Positions 52,429 to 60,927 of a stretch of 64,000 nt of DNA are shown one piece after another (the first letter of the stretch is position 1; the number at the start of each line of letters is the position of its first letter). Location: NCBI RefSeq assembly GCF_900162615.1, contig NZ_FUFN01000010.1, positions 2,014,519-2,078,518 of the forward strand, read 5' to 3'. The position numbers were made by a program, and so were the translations under genes. Source of the stretch: Virgibacillus proomii. GTDB taxonomy: Bacteria > Bacillota > Bacilli > Bacillales > Amphibacillaceae. The notes under the pieces are model-generated. The model was not told the DNA's origin, made no database searches, and worked only from the letters and a program-made list of their open reading frames with translations.

Positions 52429-53079
52429 TTAATCTAATAATTGCTTTCTTCTTGCTTCTCTTTGCTTTTCAAAGCAATAACGGATAATAGACTGCTGCAT
52501 CTTTTGATCTATATTCACATATTTAAATGCAGCGATCGTAATTCCGTTTTCTCCCTCCTTGTCAAAGACTAATTCCGCTTTTGTATGGGGATAAACGTAC
52601 TGCCCACCTGCTAATGGCAATACCATCCATAACTCAACTAATTTTCCTTTTAATTTTTTATGCTTCGGTAATAAAATGGATACCCCTCCGCCACTTATAT
52701 CATTTGTAACTGTCGTAAACGGCGGAAAAAGCTGATCTGGAGAATGGACAGCTATATCGACTGCTGCATCTACCCGAACGAAATTTCGCCGTTGTACGCG
52801 CTTTAATTCTTCTGGTAATGTCATTGCTAAAGCTTTTATATTTAATTTAACTTTAGCGGCTAATCTGGAACGAAAGTGATAAACGACCTCATCCTCACCT
52901 ATAAAAAACACATCAAATACGGTGCCTTTATTAAAAAAAGCAGTTTTTTTCGTTTTTACATCGACAGGATAATCAATGAATAAATACTTGTCATTTTTAT
53001 CGATAATTTTACACCGATACTTTTTATTTTGTTTATTGGCTTGGGTAATCAGCAACTGGAGTACCGTTCCTATTTTCAT
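52429..53079 (-). CDS. motI: c-di-GMP-binding flagellar brake, PilZ protein (MotI/YpfA)
   Basis: This 216-residue protein has an N-terminal YcgR-like domain (about 1-90) and a PilZ domain with the c-di-GMP motif RRNFVR (about 97-102) plus NDISGGGVSI (N-x-S-x2-G). In B. subtilis the homologue MotI, bound to c-di-GMP, disengages the flagellar stator. I place the start at ATG 53079 (MKIGTV), aligning with MIEIGENV of YpfA; ATG 53085 is two codons earlier and close to ggaggtga. It lies 69 bases after ypeB. With cheR it supports motility in this organism. Confidence 0.88.
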   Translation of the reverse strand: MKIGTVLQLLITQANKQNKKYRCKIIDKNDKYLFIDYPVDVKTKKTAFFNKGTVFDVFFIGEDEVVYHFRSRLAAKVKLNIKALAMTLPEELKRVQRRNFVRVDAAVDIAVHSPDQLFPPFTTVTNDISGGGVSILLPKHKKLKGKLVELWMVLPLAGGQYVYPHTKAELVFDKEGENGITIAAFKYVNIDQKMQQSIIRYCFEKQREARRKQLLD

Positions 53080-53123
53080 ACCCATTCACCTCCATAGACC
53101 TTTATACCTATTATTACAGATAT

Positions 53124-53156
53124 TAAAAAAAAGAGGAAGACATAACGTCATCCTCT
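53124..53156 (-). terminator. terminator overlapping the end of ypeB
   Basis: The minus strand reads agaggatgac / gtcttcctct (one mismatch) with a 5-base loop, then a run of T. The last codons and stop of ypeB (53148-53150) form its left arm. Confidence 0.85.
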
Positions 53157-54488
53157 AGCATAATTTATTTCCGATCCGGTTAGTTTTTCTACATTTTCTT
53201 CTCGACCATCTTCAGCGTTAATAAAGATTCGATAGGTCTCATTTCCCATTGTTCCAAGAAATTCATATGTTAGTACTTCTTCGCCTAAATCGTTATCAAT
53301 CACAGCTAGGTATTCTTCCTGAATATCTACATTCGGGTTTACCTTTTCTTTAGCTTCCTCATTACTAATTTTCGGTTTAGGCTTTTCTCTTTCATTGTGG
53401 TTCATAAAATAATCAATCGCCGTTAAACCGAGAATTTCACCATTATCTAGGGCTACTTTTACTTCAACTGCATCTGAATAGTAACGAACACCATCTTTAC
53501 TATATAGGAATGAATAAGCCCCAATATTATTATATTGTGCACTTTGAAAAACAATCATATTATTAAAATCATTTTTTTTCAAAAATACTTCTGCTTTTTT
53601 CATCCCACTATTTAAGCTAATCTTCTTTGTATTAACAGGTCGATCAATGAGGAAGGTCATTGGGTGTCCACCTTTTTGTGATAGATCCATATAAGCACTT
53701 TTCTTATTATTCCGGTAGGAAATACTATATACGGGAACATCAGCACCTTTTCCGCTTTTTGTAATTCGTATCTTTTCTTTGTTATCTATCGAAAGAATTT
53801 TTTTTGCTTTAGCTAGTGCTTCATCCTCTTTTAAAGGTTTGCCTTTTAAATTTTTAAAATGGTGTTCCCTAACGGTTTGGTTAGAGATAGATGCTTGGCC
53901 AATTCCTTCTGCAAAACCTTCTGCTTTTTTCTCCACTGTTTTAAATCCATCTATAATTGTATTATCGATTTGCTCACCTTCATTTGCTAACGCAAGCTGT
54001 ACATCCATCCAACGTAAATCATTTTCTAAAGCGGTATGTTGAACTTTCCGTAATTCATCTTTAATTTCTCCAGACTGTTTATACAAATTTTCTAACGTCT
54101 TCGTTTCTTTATCCGATAACGGTTCTTTTTCAAGATCTCGTACTGCAGTACGGTATGTGAACTCACCGATATTAGCTAGGAACTCCTCGGTTTTATTAAA
54201 TGGTAATAATCCTAAAGGCAATTGTCCCACATCTGATAAGGCTTCTGAAGTAACCCGCCATATCTCAACAAGCTGAGGAGATATGCGTTGCTTTGAATTC
54301 ATTGCTAATGCCGAACCAATTTTATCATTTAACACATCAATTCGGTATGTTAACTCATGGAAAGCTCGTTGATACGTATTTTCCGCCTGAATGAGCACGG
54401 CATTTTTTTCCTGATGTTCTTGGTAACCCCAGACCCCTGTTCCAATAATTCCTAGGGATAATACAACAATAAGTATCCAACGAAACAT
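53148..54488 (-). CDS. ypeB: germination protein YpeB
   Basis: YpeB is needed for localisation and stability of SleB in the spore inner membrane. The 446-residue protein has an N-terminal membrane helix (WILIVVLSLGIIGTGVWGYQ), a helical region (about 30-210) and PepSY-type repeats in the C-terminal half (EDEALAKAKKIL; PKISNEEAKEKVNP). sleB lies 15 bases upstream, the usual sleB-ypeB pair expressed in the forespore. Confidence 0.94.
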   Translation of the reverse strand: MFRWILIVVLSLGIIGTGVWGYQEHQEKNAVLIQAENTYQRAFHELTYRIDVLNDKIGSALAMNSKQRISPQLVEIWRVTSEALSDVGQLPLGLLPFNKTEEFLANIGEFTYRTAVRDLEKEPLSDKETKTLENLYKQSGEIKDELRKVQHTALENDLRWMDVQLALANEGEQIDNTIIDGFKTVEKKAEGFAEGIGQASISNQTVREHHFKNLKGKPLKEDEALAKAKKILSIDNKEKIRITKSGKGADVPVYSISYRNNKKSAYMDLSQKGGHPMTFLIDRPVNTKKISLNSGMKKAEVFLKKNDFNNMIVFQSAQYNNIGAYSFLYSKDGVRYYSDAVEVKVALDNGEILGLTAIDYFMNHNEREKPKPKISNEEAKEKVNPNVDIQEEYLAVIDNDLGEEVLTYEFLGTMGNETYRIFINAEDGREENVEKLTGSEINYARG

Positions 54489-54503
54489 TTTTATATCACC
54501 TAC

Positions 54504-55307
54504 CTATTTACAAAAAATATGTTTACCAATTTTTTTAATTTGTGGTCTTGACCAAATCCAAGACGATGTCGCGGTATTTGGATTAAAATAATAAATAGCG
54601 TTTCCTGAAGGATCCCAACCATTTATCGCATCCAATACAGCTTCTCTTGCCGTTTCGTCTGGAGTTAACCAAATCTGTCCATCAGCAACAGCAGTAAAGG
54701 CTCTCGGTTCAAAAATAACACCAGACACCGTATTGGGAAATGTTGGACTCTCCACGCGATTTAAAATTACTGCAGCTACAGCTACTTGACCAACATAAGG
54801 TTCTCCTCTTGCCTCTCCATGAACCGCATTAGCCATTAACCGAATATCGTTTTGCGAATAACCCGGTGGTACGTTAACAGCGGTAGTATTATCTTGCTTA
54901 TTTGCTTGCCCACCACCTCCAGACTGTTTTTTTCCACCACCATAATGGGTGAATTTTCTTCCTTTATTAATTTGTTCTTTTACATAGGCTTCATCATATT
55001 TACTAGCTTTAACTAACTTTTGCTTTGTTGTAGGTCCGGCTAATCCGTCAATTTCCAGACCAAACTCATACTGAAAATTACGTAATGCCCAATACGTTCC
55101 CCAGCCAAAGACACCGTCAATTTTTCCATTATAAAAACCTAAATATTGTAATCTTGCCTGCAGTTCTATAACATCATCACCTGCTGCTCCATGCTGAATA
55201 ACTTGGGAACTAAAAGCATGAACTGTTTTATCCGGCTGCACATTTTGCATTCCAAGGAATAAAAAACTAACTATAAATAAGGAAATCATCAGTTTTTTAT
55301 TGGTCAT
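54504..55307 (-). CDS. sleB: spore cortex-lytic enzyme SleB
   Basis: SleB is a lytic transglycosylase that degrades cortex peptidoglycan during germination. The 267-residue protein has a signal peptide (about 1-30), a peptidoglycan-binding domain (about 38-95, GDDVIELQARLQYLGFYNGK), a Gly/Gln/Lys linker (about 120-140) and a Hydrolase_2 domain (about 155-265) with the catalytic glutamate in NAVHGEARGEPYVGQ. The ATG follows ccaggagga. It is co-transcribed with ypeB. Confidence 0.95.
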   Translation of the reverse strand: MTNKKLMISLFIVSFLFLGMQNVQPDKTVHAFSSQVIQHGAAGDDVIELQARLQYLGFYNGKIDGVFGWGTYWALRNFQYEFGLEIDGLAGPTTKQKLVKASKYDEAYVKEQINKGRKFTHYGGGKKQSGGGGQANKQDNTTAVNVPPGYSQNDIRLMANAVHGEARGEPYVGQVAVAAVILNRVESPTFPNTVSGVIFEPRAFTAVADGQIWLTPDETAREAVLDAINGWDPSGNAIYYFNPNTATSSWIWSRPQIKKIGKHIFCK

Positions 55308-55570
55308 ACATTTTCCTCCTGGTATTCATAGTATTGTCTAGATAGTTTTTGATATAATTCTTTTTTTATTCATGGTTGATTTATAATAAATAAGGTTTTA
55401 CACGCTAACCTTAGGTTGTTTACTTCAGAATCATGAAGTTATAGAAAGTAAAAGAATAGTTGTAATACGTTAAGGGGGGAGGGAATATCCATGTGAATAC
55501 TCCAGTTGATAATTGGATACAGATTAAAACAGAAGTGAGCGACTAAATTTAAAATATAGTCATAAGGCAA
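55308..55570. other. gap after sleB
   Basis: This stretch precedes sleB and holds no long gene. A possible 17-codon plus-strand ORF (GTG at 55493, MNTPVDNWIQIKTEVSD) follows a strong ribosome binding site (ggggggaggg, 55475-55484); nothing else supports it. Confidence 0.3.
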
Positions 55571-55651
55571 CTATTTTCGAAAAATTGGTAATTCTATTTC
55601 AAACGAACCATTTTTATCCCTTACTTCCACTGACGGCAGTTCTATCTCCAT
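55571..55651 (-). CDS. possible 26-residue peptide
   Basis: The ATG at 55651 follows aaggga and opens a 26-codon frame, MEIELPSVEVRDKNGSFEIE then LPIFRK. The peptide repeats EIELP at both ends and is acidic. I do not recognise it. It could be the tail of a decayed gene or a genuine small protein; evidence is only the ribosome binding site and the even composition. Confidence 0.3.
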   Translation of the reverse strand: MEIELPSVEVRDKNGSFEIELPIFRK

Positions 55652-55710
55652 TCATTCCCTTAATATACAACTAATTTAAGAAGATAATAATTATCAGGAG
55701 GTGATAAAAC

Positions 55711-55878
55711 ATGAACCATCAAACGAAATTAACAAATGAACAGATCCTTGAACAACCTTGTAATTCAGGTGACAGAAAATGTATTGGTGATCGTTGGCAT
55801 GTATGTGAAGACGGTAGATGGAAACCCTCAGGTGGATATTGTCCAGATGATAGTAGTCAGAATGGTAATTGTAAATAA
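55711..55878 (+). CDS. small cysteine-rich protein, 55 residues
   Basis: I do not recognise this protein. The ATG at 55711 follows a near-perfect ribosome binding site (caggaggtg) at good spacing. The 55-residue product is polar, with no membrane segment. Five cysteines lie at 17, 24, 32, 44 and 54, in a compact motif CNSGDRKCIGDRWHVCEDGR followed by two tryptophans and a GGYC-x9-C ending. The spacing suggests a disulfide- or metal-stabilised fold. A well-formed terminator follows at 55940-55984, so it looks like a complete single-gene unit. It stands alone on the plus strand among minus-strand genes. Function unknown. Confidence 0.65.
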   Translation: MNHQTKLTNEQILEQPCNSGDRKCIGDRWHVCEDGRWKPSGGYCPDDSSQNGNCK

Positions 55879-55939
55879 CATGGCACCAATAGGGATATTT
55901 TTTGTTGGAGACGTATTACGAAAAGTATAATATAAATTA

Positions 55940-55984
55940 AAAAAGGGTCTTCCTTTATTCCTTTATTAGGAAGTCCCTTTTGTG
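55940..55984 (+). terminator. terminator of the cysteine-rich ORF
   Basis: A strong stem (aaaagggtcttcct pairing with aggaagtccctttt, one mismatch) with a T-rich 3' side lies 62 bases after the stop. Confidence 0.75.
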
Positions 55985-56404
55985 ATATCTAATGTTTCAT
56001 TTGAAAAAGTTAATGTAAATTAAAATAGTTTTTAAATCCTTCATTATAATTCTTAGCGATATCGAGTGTTCCAAATAAGAGGCAATTATTCACTAAAAGA
56101 TAATAGCCTTTAATTAAGCAAAATGGACATAAACATTTATAAGCAAACCACGATGTTTGTAAGAAAAACACGAAGTATTGAATAAAGTTGCGATAGTTAT
56201 AAAAAGATACCTTTATCTGTTCAATCAAAGAATTCTAAATAAGTCTTTTCGATAATACTAAATGTTCATTCAAAAAGAAACGAATCCGATTTGCCCAATC
56301 TTTTTTATGGGTTCTTTTATTTATTGTAGAATAAGGATTTACGAGATGTTTTTAATTAATTTTTATCTTAAACATTAGCGACTGCTATTTGGATTTTTCT
56401 TCAC
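55985..56404. other. gap before the prsW terminator
   Basis: I see no supportable gene. A 72-codon minus-strand frame (56010-56228) starts with TTG, has no ribosome binding site and low-complexity content. Confidence 0.3.
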
Positions 56405-56439
56405 AAAAAATTCCCTGTCTAAACTGTACAGAGAATTTC
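56405..56439 (-). terminator. terminator of prsW
   Basis: The minus strand has aaattctctgtac / ..agacagggaattt (one mismatch), then ttttg. It lies 26 bases after the prsW stop. Confidence 0.75.
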
Positions 56440-56464
56440 ATTGTTTTATACATATGATACATAG

Positions 56465-57154
56465 CTATATTGCTGGATCATCCTCTTGTTTTTCATAGTT
56501 AGAGTAAGCTGGATACATTATAGTATTAGCAATTTTCATTCGATGTAAAGAAAGGAGCCACAAACCAATCATGAATGGCGCTAAGATTATGACCCAATTA
56601 TCTTTAAGTTGGGTAAGAATATAGTTATAGGTTCCATGTAATAAATAAGGCATGAGGAAGGCTAAAAACAATGTCCTACGCTTATGAACAGAAAATATTT
56701 TCGCTTTTCCAAAATAGTACCCCATAATAACTCCGAAAAGTGCATGTGAGGAAACAGGGAAAAAGGCCCGAATAAATGCATATTTAATACCATTTGTAAA
56801 TAAGTATAAAATATTCTCTAGTGTTGCAAACCCAAGGCTAATAGCTACTGCATAAACAATACCATCGTAATGTGCATCGAATTCAGAATGGTGGTAAATA
56901 GCATACATAAAAATAAACCATTTAAAAAACTCTTCCAATAAGCCAACAACTAGAAACGATTCAACAAACGGATTTGTTACAACACCTTCCGTTTGCAACA
57001 CATACTGAATAAACATAATAGGAAAAACAAGCAACATCCCTAAAATAAAGGTACGAATAATTAATGCTAGTGGTTCCGTAACACGATCTTTTAAATAAAA
57101 AAATGACATTAAGGCTAATGCCGGTGCAACTCCAGCTGATAAAATAGTAAACAT
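56465..57154 (-). CDS. prsW: intramembrane protease PrsW
   Basis: PrsW makes the first cut in anti-sigma factor RsiW, turning on sigma-W under envelope stress. The 229-residue protein has about seven or eight membrane segments and the protease motifs LLEEFFKWFIF (EExxK, about 72-82) and GFATLENILYLF (FxxxEN, about 108-119), then SSHALFGVIMGYYFG with the conserved histidine. The ATG follows agaggtttg. Location next to sleB/ypeB and ypdA is as in B. subtilis. Confidence 0.93.
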   Translation of the reverse strand: MFTILSAGVAPALALMSFFYLKDRVTEPLALIIRTFILGMLLVFPIMFIQYVLQTEGVVTNPFVESFLVVGLLEEFFKWFIFMYAIYHHSEFDAHYDGIVYAVAISLGFATLENILYLFTNGIKYAFIRAFFPVSSHALFGVIMGYYFGKAKIFSVHKRRTLFLAFLMPYLLHGTYNYILTQLKDNWVIILAPFMIGLWLLSLHRMKIANTIMYPAYSNYEKQEDDPAI

Positions 57155-57268
57155 AGCTTACAAACCTCTTTCCCTAATACCATTATCGTTTCATCTAACC
57201 GATATAATTAAAAACAGACAGAAGATAAGCATTTACTGGCTTTGCACATTTGTAACCAACATTAAGTT

Positions 57269-58246
57269 CTAAAGTGGATTAAATATTTCAGATATATTTG
57301 GATGGTTACTAGCTAACCCCACCATTAGCTTCATTCTGGCTTTTTTACTATCATAATCTCTTCCAAGAATAACTCCAGCTTTTTTTAAATCAAACGCGCT
57401 TCCTTCATAATCATAAGTCGTATAAACTTCCCCCTCCACAGCAGAAGTAGTAATAACTACAATAATTCCAGCTTGAATGCACTGTTTTATTTCTCCCATC
57501 ATTGCAGGTGTTACTTGACCTCTGCCGACACCTTCTAAAACTATTCCATCAACATTAGCTTCTCTAGCTGCTCTTACATATTTATCATCAGCACCCATAT
57601 AACACTTAATAATATCAACTTCAGGTAATGATGACTTCAACTCATAAAACTCATTGACTAAAGGTTTCTGGAAAATGTACACTGCTTCATTATCAATAAT
57701 TCCAAGATAACCAAAGCCGAATGAATTAAAGCCTTGAACATTGGAAGCATGTTCCTTTTTTACATAACGAGAATGAAAAATACGTTCATTAAAAACGACT
57801 ACAACACCGACATGATATAAATCCTCACTACACGCTGCGAGAATAGCATGCTTTATATTTATAAAAGCATCTGTTCCTACTTCACCAGGTGAACGCTGTG
57901 ATCCAGTAAAAACAATTGGTTTTTTATGATTGGTTATTAAATTAATAAAATAAGATGACTCTTCTAATGTATCTGTTCCTTGAGTAACAACTACTCCAGA
58001 TACATCATCCTTTCTTAAATAAAGATCGATCCGCTCTTTCAATGTTAATAGATCATCAAAGGTTAGATGCATACTTGCCTTTTGTAACATCGACTCTACT
58101 TCTACATTTATGTCTGCTGGTATATCACAGTATTGAACAATTTCTTCTCCTGTAATAACTCCAGATTCTAATAACCCTGTGTCTTCCTTCTTTTTACTTG
58201 CAATTGTGCCACCAGTAGCAATTAAAACCACTTTTTTTCGTTTCAT
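57269..58246 (-). CDS. asparaginase
   Basis: This is a 325-residue L-asparaginase-family amidohydrolase that hydrolyses asparagine to aspartate and ammonia. The two catalytic threonine motifs are ATGGTIASKKK (about 10-20) and VTQGTDTLEESSYF (about 86-99). There is no signal peptide, so it is probably cytoplasmic, although the QGTDTLEE motif looks like secreted type II enzymes. B. subtilis has no asparaginase between prsW and ypdA. The ATG at 58246 follows ggtgttg. With gudB and aspB it fits amino-acid nitrogen metabolism. Confidence 0.88.
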   Translation of the reverse strand: MKRKKVVLIATGGTIASKKKEDTGLLESGVITGEEIVQYCDIPADINVEVESMLQKASMHLTFDDLLTLKERIDLYLRKDDVSGVVVTQGTDTLEESSYFINLITNHKKPIVFTGSQRSPGEVGTDAFINIKHAILAACSEDLYHVGVVVVFNERIFHSRYVKKEHASNVQGFNSFGFGYLGIIDNEAVYIFQKPLVNEFYELKSSLPEVDIIKCYMGADDKYVRAAREANVDGIVLEGVGRGQVTPAMMGEIKQCIQAGIIVVITTSAVEGEVYTTYDYEGSAFDLKKAGVILGRDYDSKKARMKLMVGLASNHPNISEIFNPL

Positions 58247-58700
58247 AAGGCAACACCCACTTATCTAATTTTTTACTAATCACCTTTTTATGAAAAGTAC
58301 TCTTTTCTAGCATATTTGTTTTGTCGAATCCAGTCAATTAAAAGGGAATGTTTGTACGGAATAAGAAAGTCCTTCCTCAAGTATTGACCAACAAAAAAAG
58401 TATAGTATAACCAAAATGACTAAGACACAAATACTTAGGGTGAAATGATGTCAAATTGCTTTAAGAAAAACATCTTTATTCAACTTTTTGGTAGTGGAAT
58501 TTATTAAATAAAAATGCATGGATTTAAAAACATTCATTGAAGCTATTCGTAAGTCTGAAGGAATTGGCATGCCGTTGTTGCAGTGAAGTATTTTTCTTGC
58601 GCTTAAAAACATAATGTATTACTATGGCTATCGAAGTTTATCTGTCAACGAATCGGATATTTTATGTACCGCTCTTTTCTGATTTTCTTAAGTGGTTATG
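58247..58700. other. gap between asparaginase and the ABC pseudogene
   Basis: There is no supportable gene. Short open stretches near 58515-58590 (KTFIEAIRKSEGIGMP) and 58590-58660 could be decayed coding sequence but I cannot identify them. Confidence 0.25.
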
Positions 58701-58733
58701 GCACTTTTGATAGGGTGAAAAGGAGGAATGAAA

Positions 58734-59035
58734 ATGAGTTTACTTACCATTCTTAATTTGGTAAATAATATGATGATCAGTTTGCTGTGAGTAATCTGAA
58801 TTTGCAGATAAAACTTGGAGATATTTACGATTTACTCCGTCTCAACAGGCAGGAAAATCCCCATCATTCACGCTGTTACAAGACTTTTAGAATTGATGAA
58901 GGAAAGATTATTTTTGAAGATGGAAAAACATTCATCATTGGTATAGGTACATTCATCGGACTTGTTCTACAGAAGTTATATTTCTATCCTTATATAACAG
59001 TTCAAGAGAATATCGAATTCTTTTGTTCATTATAG
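58734..59035 (+). pseudogene. broken ABC transporter ATP-binding gene
   Basis: A good ribosome binding site (aaaggagga) and ATG at 58734 begin MSLLTILNLV, then the frame breaks. One base off, YDDQFAVSNLNLQIKLGDIY continues, as expected for the start of an ATPase subunit. The Walker A region is mangled: a second frameshift around 58842-58860 hides a remnant of GAGKS-x-IIHAVTRLL. The first frame resumes with RIDEGKIIFEDGK, IGTFIG and FYPYITVQENIEFFCSL, typical of BcrA/antibiotic-type transporters, and stops at 59035. The remaining two thirds of the gene are missing. At 59036 a different sequence (gaggttgttcaaaaag) begins. Confidence 0.75.
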
Positions 59036-59736
59036 AGGTTGTTCAAAAAGTACGCTAAAAATGGCATATCAAATTTCTTCGCACGTTAGAACGGATAAAA
59101 TGTTAGGTTGGTTCATTCAACGTAGTTAAAAATTTTTAAGTTCTACATATACGTGCAACAAGGCTTTTTGCTCTTCGCTTACTGCTAGCCAAGTTTTCTT
59201 TATTGGCTAGTTTCTCCGTTCCTTGGAAAAGAAAAACACTTTTCCTACGCGGAAATGAGTCTCAATGAAGTAATGCTCGTGCTTATGTATCTATATACTG
59301 CATACACTCCAGCTATTCGAAACTCTGCCGCCTTGAACTTCGACTAGATAGGGCATACTTGTGTTGGTGTTGCAACAGGATAAAGAAAGCTTCTTGAATA
59401 AACATCACGATTTATCAAGTATGCTTCGACAGCAATACACCGTACGCAGAAAAAGCACTTTGCTGCCTGAGACCTATAAACGACCTTGGTCTGCTTAACG
59501 TTTTTATATAGCTATAATAAATCTGAATTAAAGCTACAAACTGAAAAAGCTACGGAAATAGCCGATTAAACAGGCGGACAAGAAATTATACGTATCACAA
59601 ATGAAGCACTTAGTTAGAAGCAACCTTTCTATTAAATGAAAGGGCTTTTGATACTTTATTCTTTTCTAAAAAAATTTATGACAATTCATATATCATAAAG
59701 CCAATGTCATGTTTGTGTTTATCATTCCCCTTTATC
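59036..59736. repeat. mosaic of decayed repeats after the pseudogene
   Basis: There is no gene. It starts gaggttgttcaaaaagt and has the hairpin ctagccaa / ttggctag at 59185-59210. Its 59395-59470 part (gcttcgacagcaatacacc, cagaaaaagcac) matches, inverted, the interior of 42754-43014. A similar start (gatgttcaaaagg, then ttattggct) appears at 62250-62310. Confidence 0.45.
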
Positions 59737-59773
59737 CTTAATCCTTGCGGGAAGATATTCCGCAAGGATTAAG
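59737..59773. terminator. perfect hairpin after ypdA
   Basis: A 14-base perfect inverted repeat (cttaatccttgcgg / ccgcaaggattaag, 9-base loop) lies 30 bases after the ypdA stop. A T-run is absent on the minus strand, so it may act as a terminator or as an mRNA end stabiliser. Confidence 0.55.
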
Positions 59774-59802
59774 TTATCAGCTCAAACCTCTCGCCCTAGG
59801 GT

Positions 59803-60765
59803 TTATAATTTACTAGAAACAGAATCAGCAATTTTCCCTCCGTGAAAACGTCCATTTTCGATGAAAATTTTATTGTTATTAAAACCTGCTGCTACAACAC
59901 CAGCTATATATAGGCCTGCGATATTAGTCTCATACGTTTCTTCATTATAAAAAGGCTCTCCTGTTTTAGGATCTACTTCGATCCCACAGGAGGTAAGAAA
60001 GCCAATATCCGGTCGGTAACCAGTCATGGCAAATACAAAGTCGTTACGAATCTCCTTTTCCTCATTACCAACTTTGTAAAATACAGCGTTATCTGTAATT
60101 TTACAAACCATAGCATGGAAAATCATATTTACTTTTTCTTTTTGAACAAGTGAATCAAATTCTGGCAGAATCCAAGGCTTTATGCTTTCTGAATATTGAC
60201 CACCACGATATAATACCGTGACATAAGCTCCTGCTTTATGCAATTCCATTGCCGCATCGACTGCTGAATTTTTTCCGCCGATGACAACAACATTCTTTTT
60301 AAAGTATGGGTGTGCTTCTTTAAAATAATGCGAAACCTTTGGTAATTCTTCTCCAGGTATATTTAACATATTTGGTTGACCGTAATATCCCGTAGCTATG
60401 ACAACATAATCTGCTAAATATTCCTGTTTTGTAGTTACTACATGAAAACGATCTTCCACTCGATTAACAGTTATAACTGTTTCAAACGTATGAATACGTA
60501 ATTCTTTACGTTCAGCGACAGCTCGGTAATATGCAAGTGCTTGATTACGCACAGGCTTATGTTTTTCAGTAATAAAAGCAACATCGCCAATTTCTAACCT
60601 ATCACTGGAACTAAAAAAGGTCTGATGGGTAGGATAACGATAGATTGCATCTACAATATTACCTTTCTCAATAATTAATGGTTGAACCCCTAATTTTTGT
60701 AACTCAATAGCTGCAGACATTCCGCAAGGCCCACTGCCAACGACAATCACTTTTTCTTGTTGCAT
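59803..60765 (-). CDS. ypdA: bacillithiol disulfide reductase Bdr (YpdA)
   Basis: This NADPH-dependent flavoprotein reduces oxidised bacillithiol. The 320-residue protein has the FAD site VIVVGSGPCGMSAAIEL (about 5-21) and the NADPH site VVVIGGKNSAVDAAMEL (about 155-171). It also has the final FAD contact ETNIAGLYIAGVV near the C-terminus, and lacks the CxxC of thioredoxin reductases, as expected for the family. The ATG follows agaagggt. With bshA at 16729-17871 it supports use of bacillithiol. Confidence 0.93.
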   Translation of the reverse strand: MQQEKVIVVGSGPCGMSAAIELQKLGVQPLIIEKGNIVDAIYRYPTHQTFFSSSDRLEIGDVAFITEKHKPVRNQALAYYRAVAERKELRIHTFETVITVNRVEDRFHVVTTKQEYLADYVVIATGYYGQPNMLNIPGEELPKVSHYFKEAHPYFKKNVVVIGGKNSAVDAAMELHKAGAYVTVLYRGGQYSESIKPWILPEFDSLVQKEKVNMIFHAMVCKITDNAVFYKVGNEEKEIRNDFVFAMTGYRPDIGFLTSCGIEVDPKTGEPFYNEETYETNIAGLYIAGVVAAGFNNNKIFIENGRFHGGKIADSVSSKL

Positions 60766-60856
60766 ATACTTAACCCTTCTTTCTATCTATAAGTCTGACT
60801 AAATTCGCTATTTTTTTCTTATCTTACATCTGTACATAAAAGCTTTCTTCTAATAG

Positions 60857-60895
60857 AAAAAACTCTTATCTAACTATACAAGATAAGAGTTTTTT
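60857..60895. terminator. terminator between gudB and ypdA
   Basis: A 15-base perfect inverted repeat (aaaaaactcttatct / agataagagtttttt) with a 9-base loop has A/T runs on both sides, 32 bases after the gudB stop. Confidence 0.88.
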
Positions 60896-60927
60896 CGTCA
60901 TCTATTCGTGCTTATCTAATTTGTTAT

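Noticed and set aside
56010..56228. 72-codon minus-strand frame between the Cys-rich gene and prsW
   Set aside because: TTG start without a ribosome binding site; aromatic and low-complexity content of AT-rich non-coding DNA.
58787..59035. 82-codon plus-strand frame as an intact gene
   Set aside because: It is the 3' piece of a frameshifted ABC ATPase remnant; its Walker A region reads as nonsense, and the true start lies at 58734 in another frame.
59510..59610. Short coding-like stretch (ELKLQTEKATEIA, then TGGQEIIRITNEALS)
   Set aside because: It reads like a gene fragment in one frame with a stop in the middle, but I could not assign it to a family and saw no start signal.
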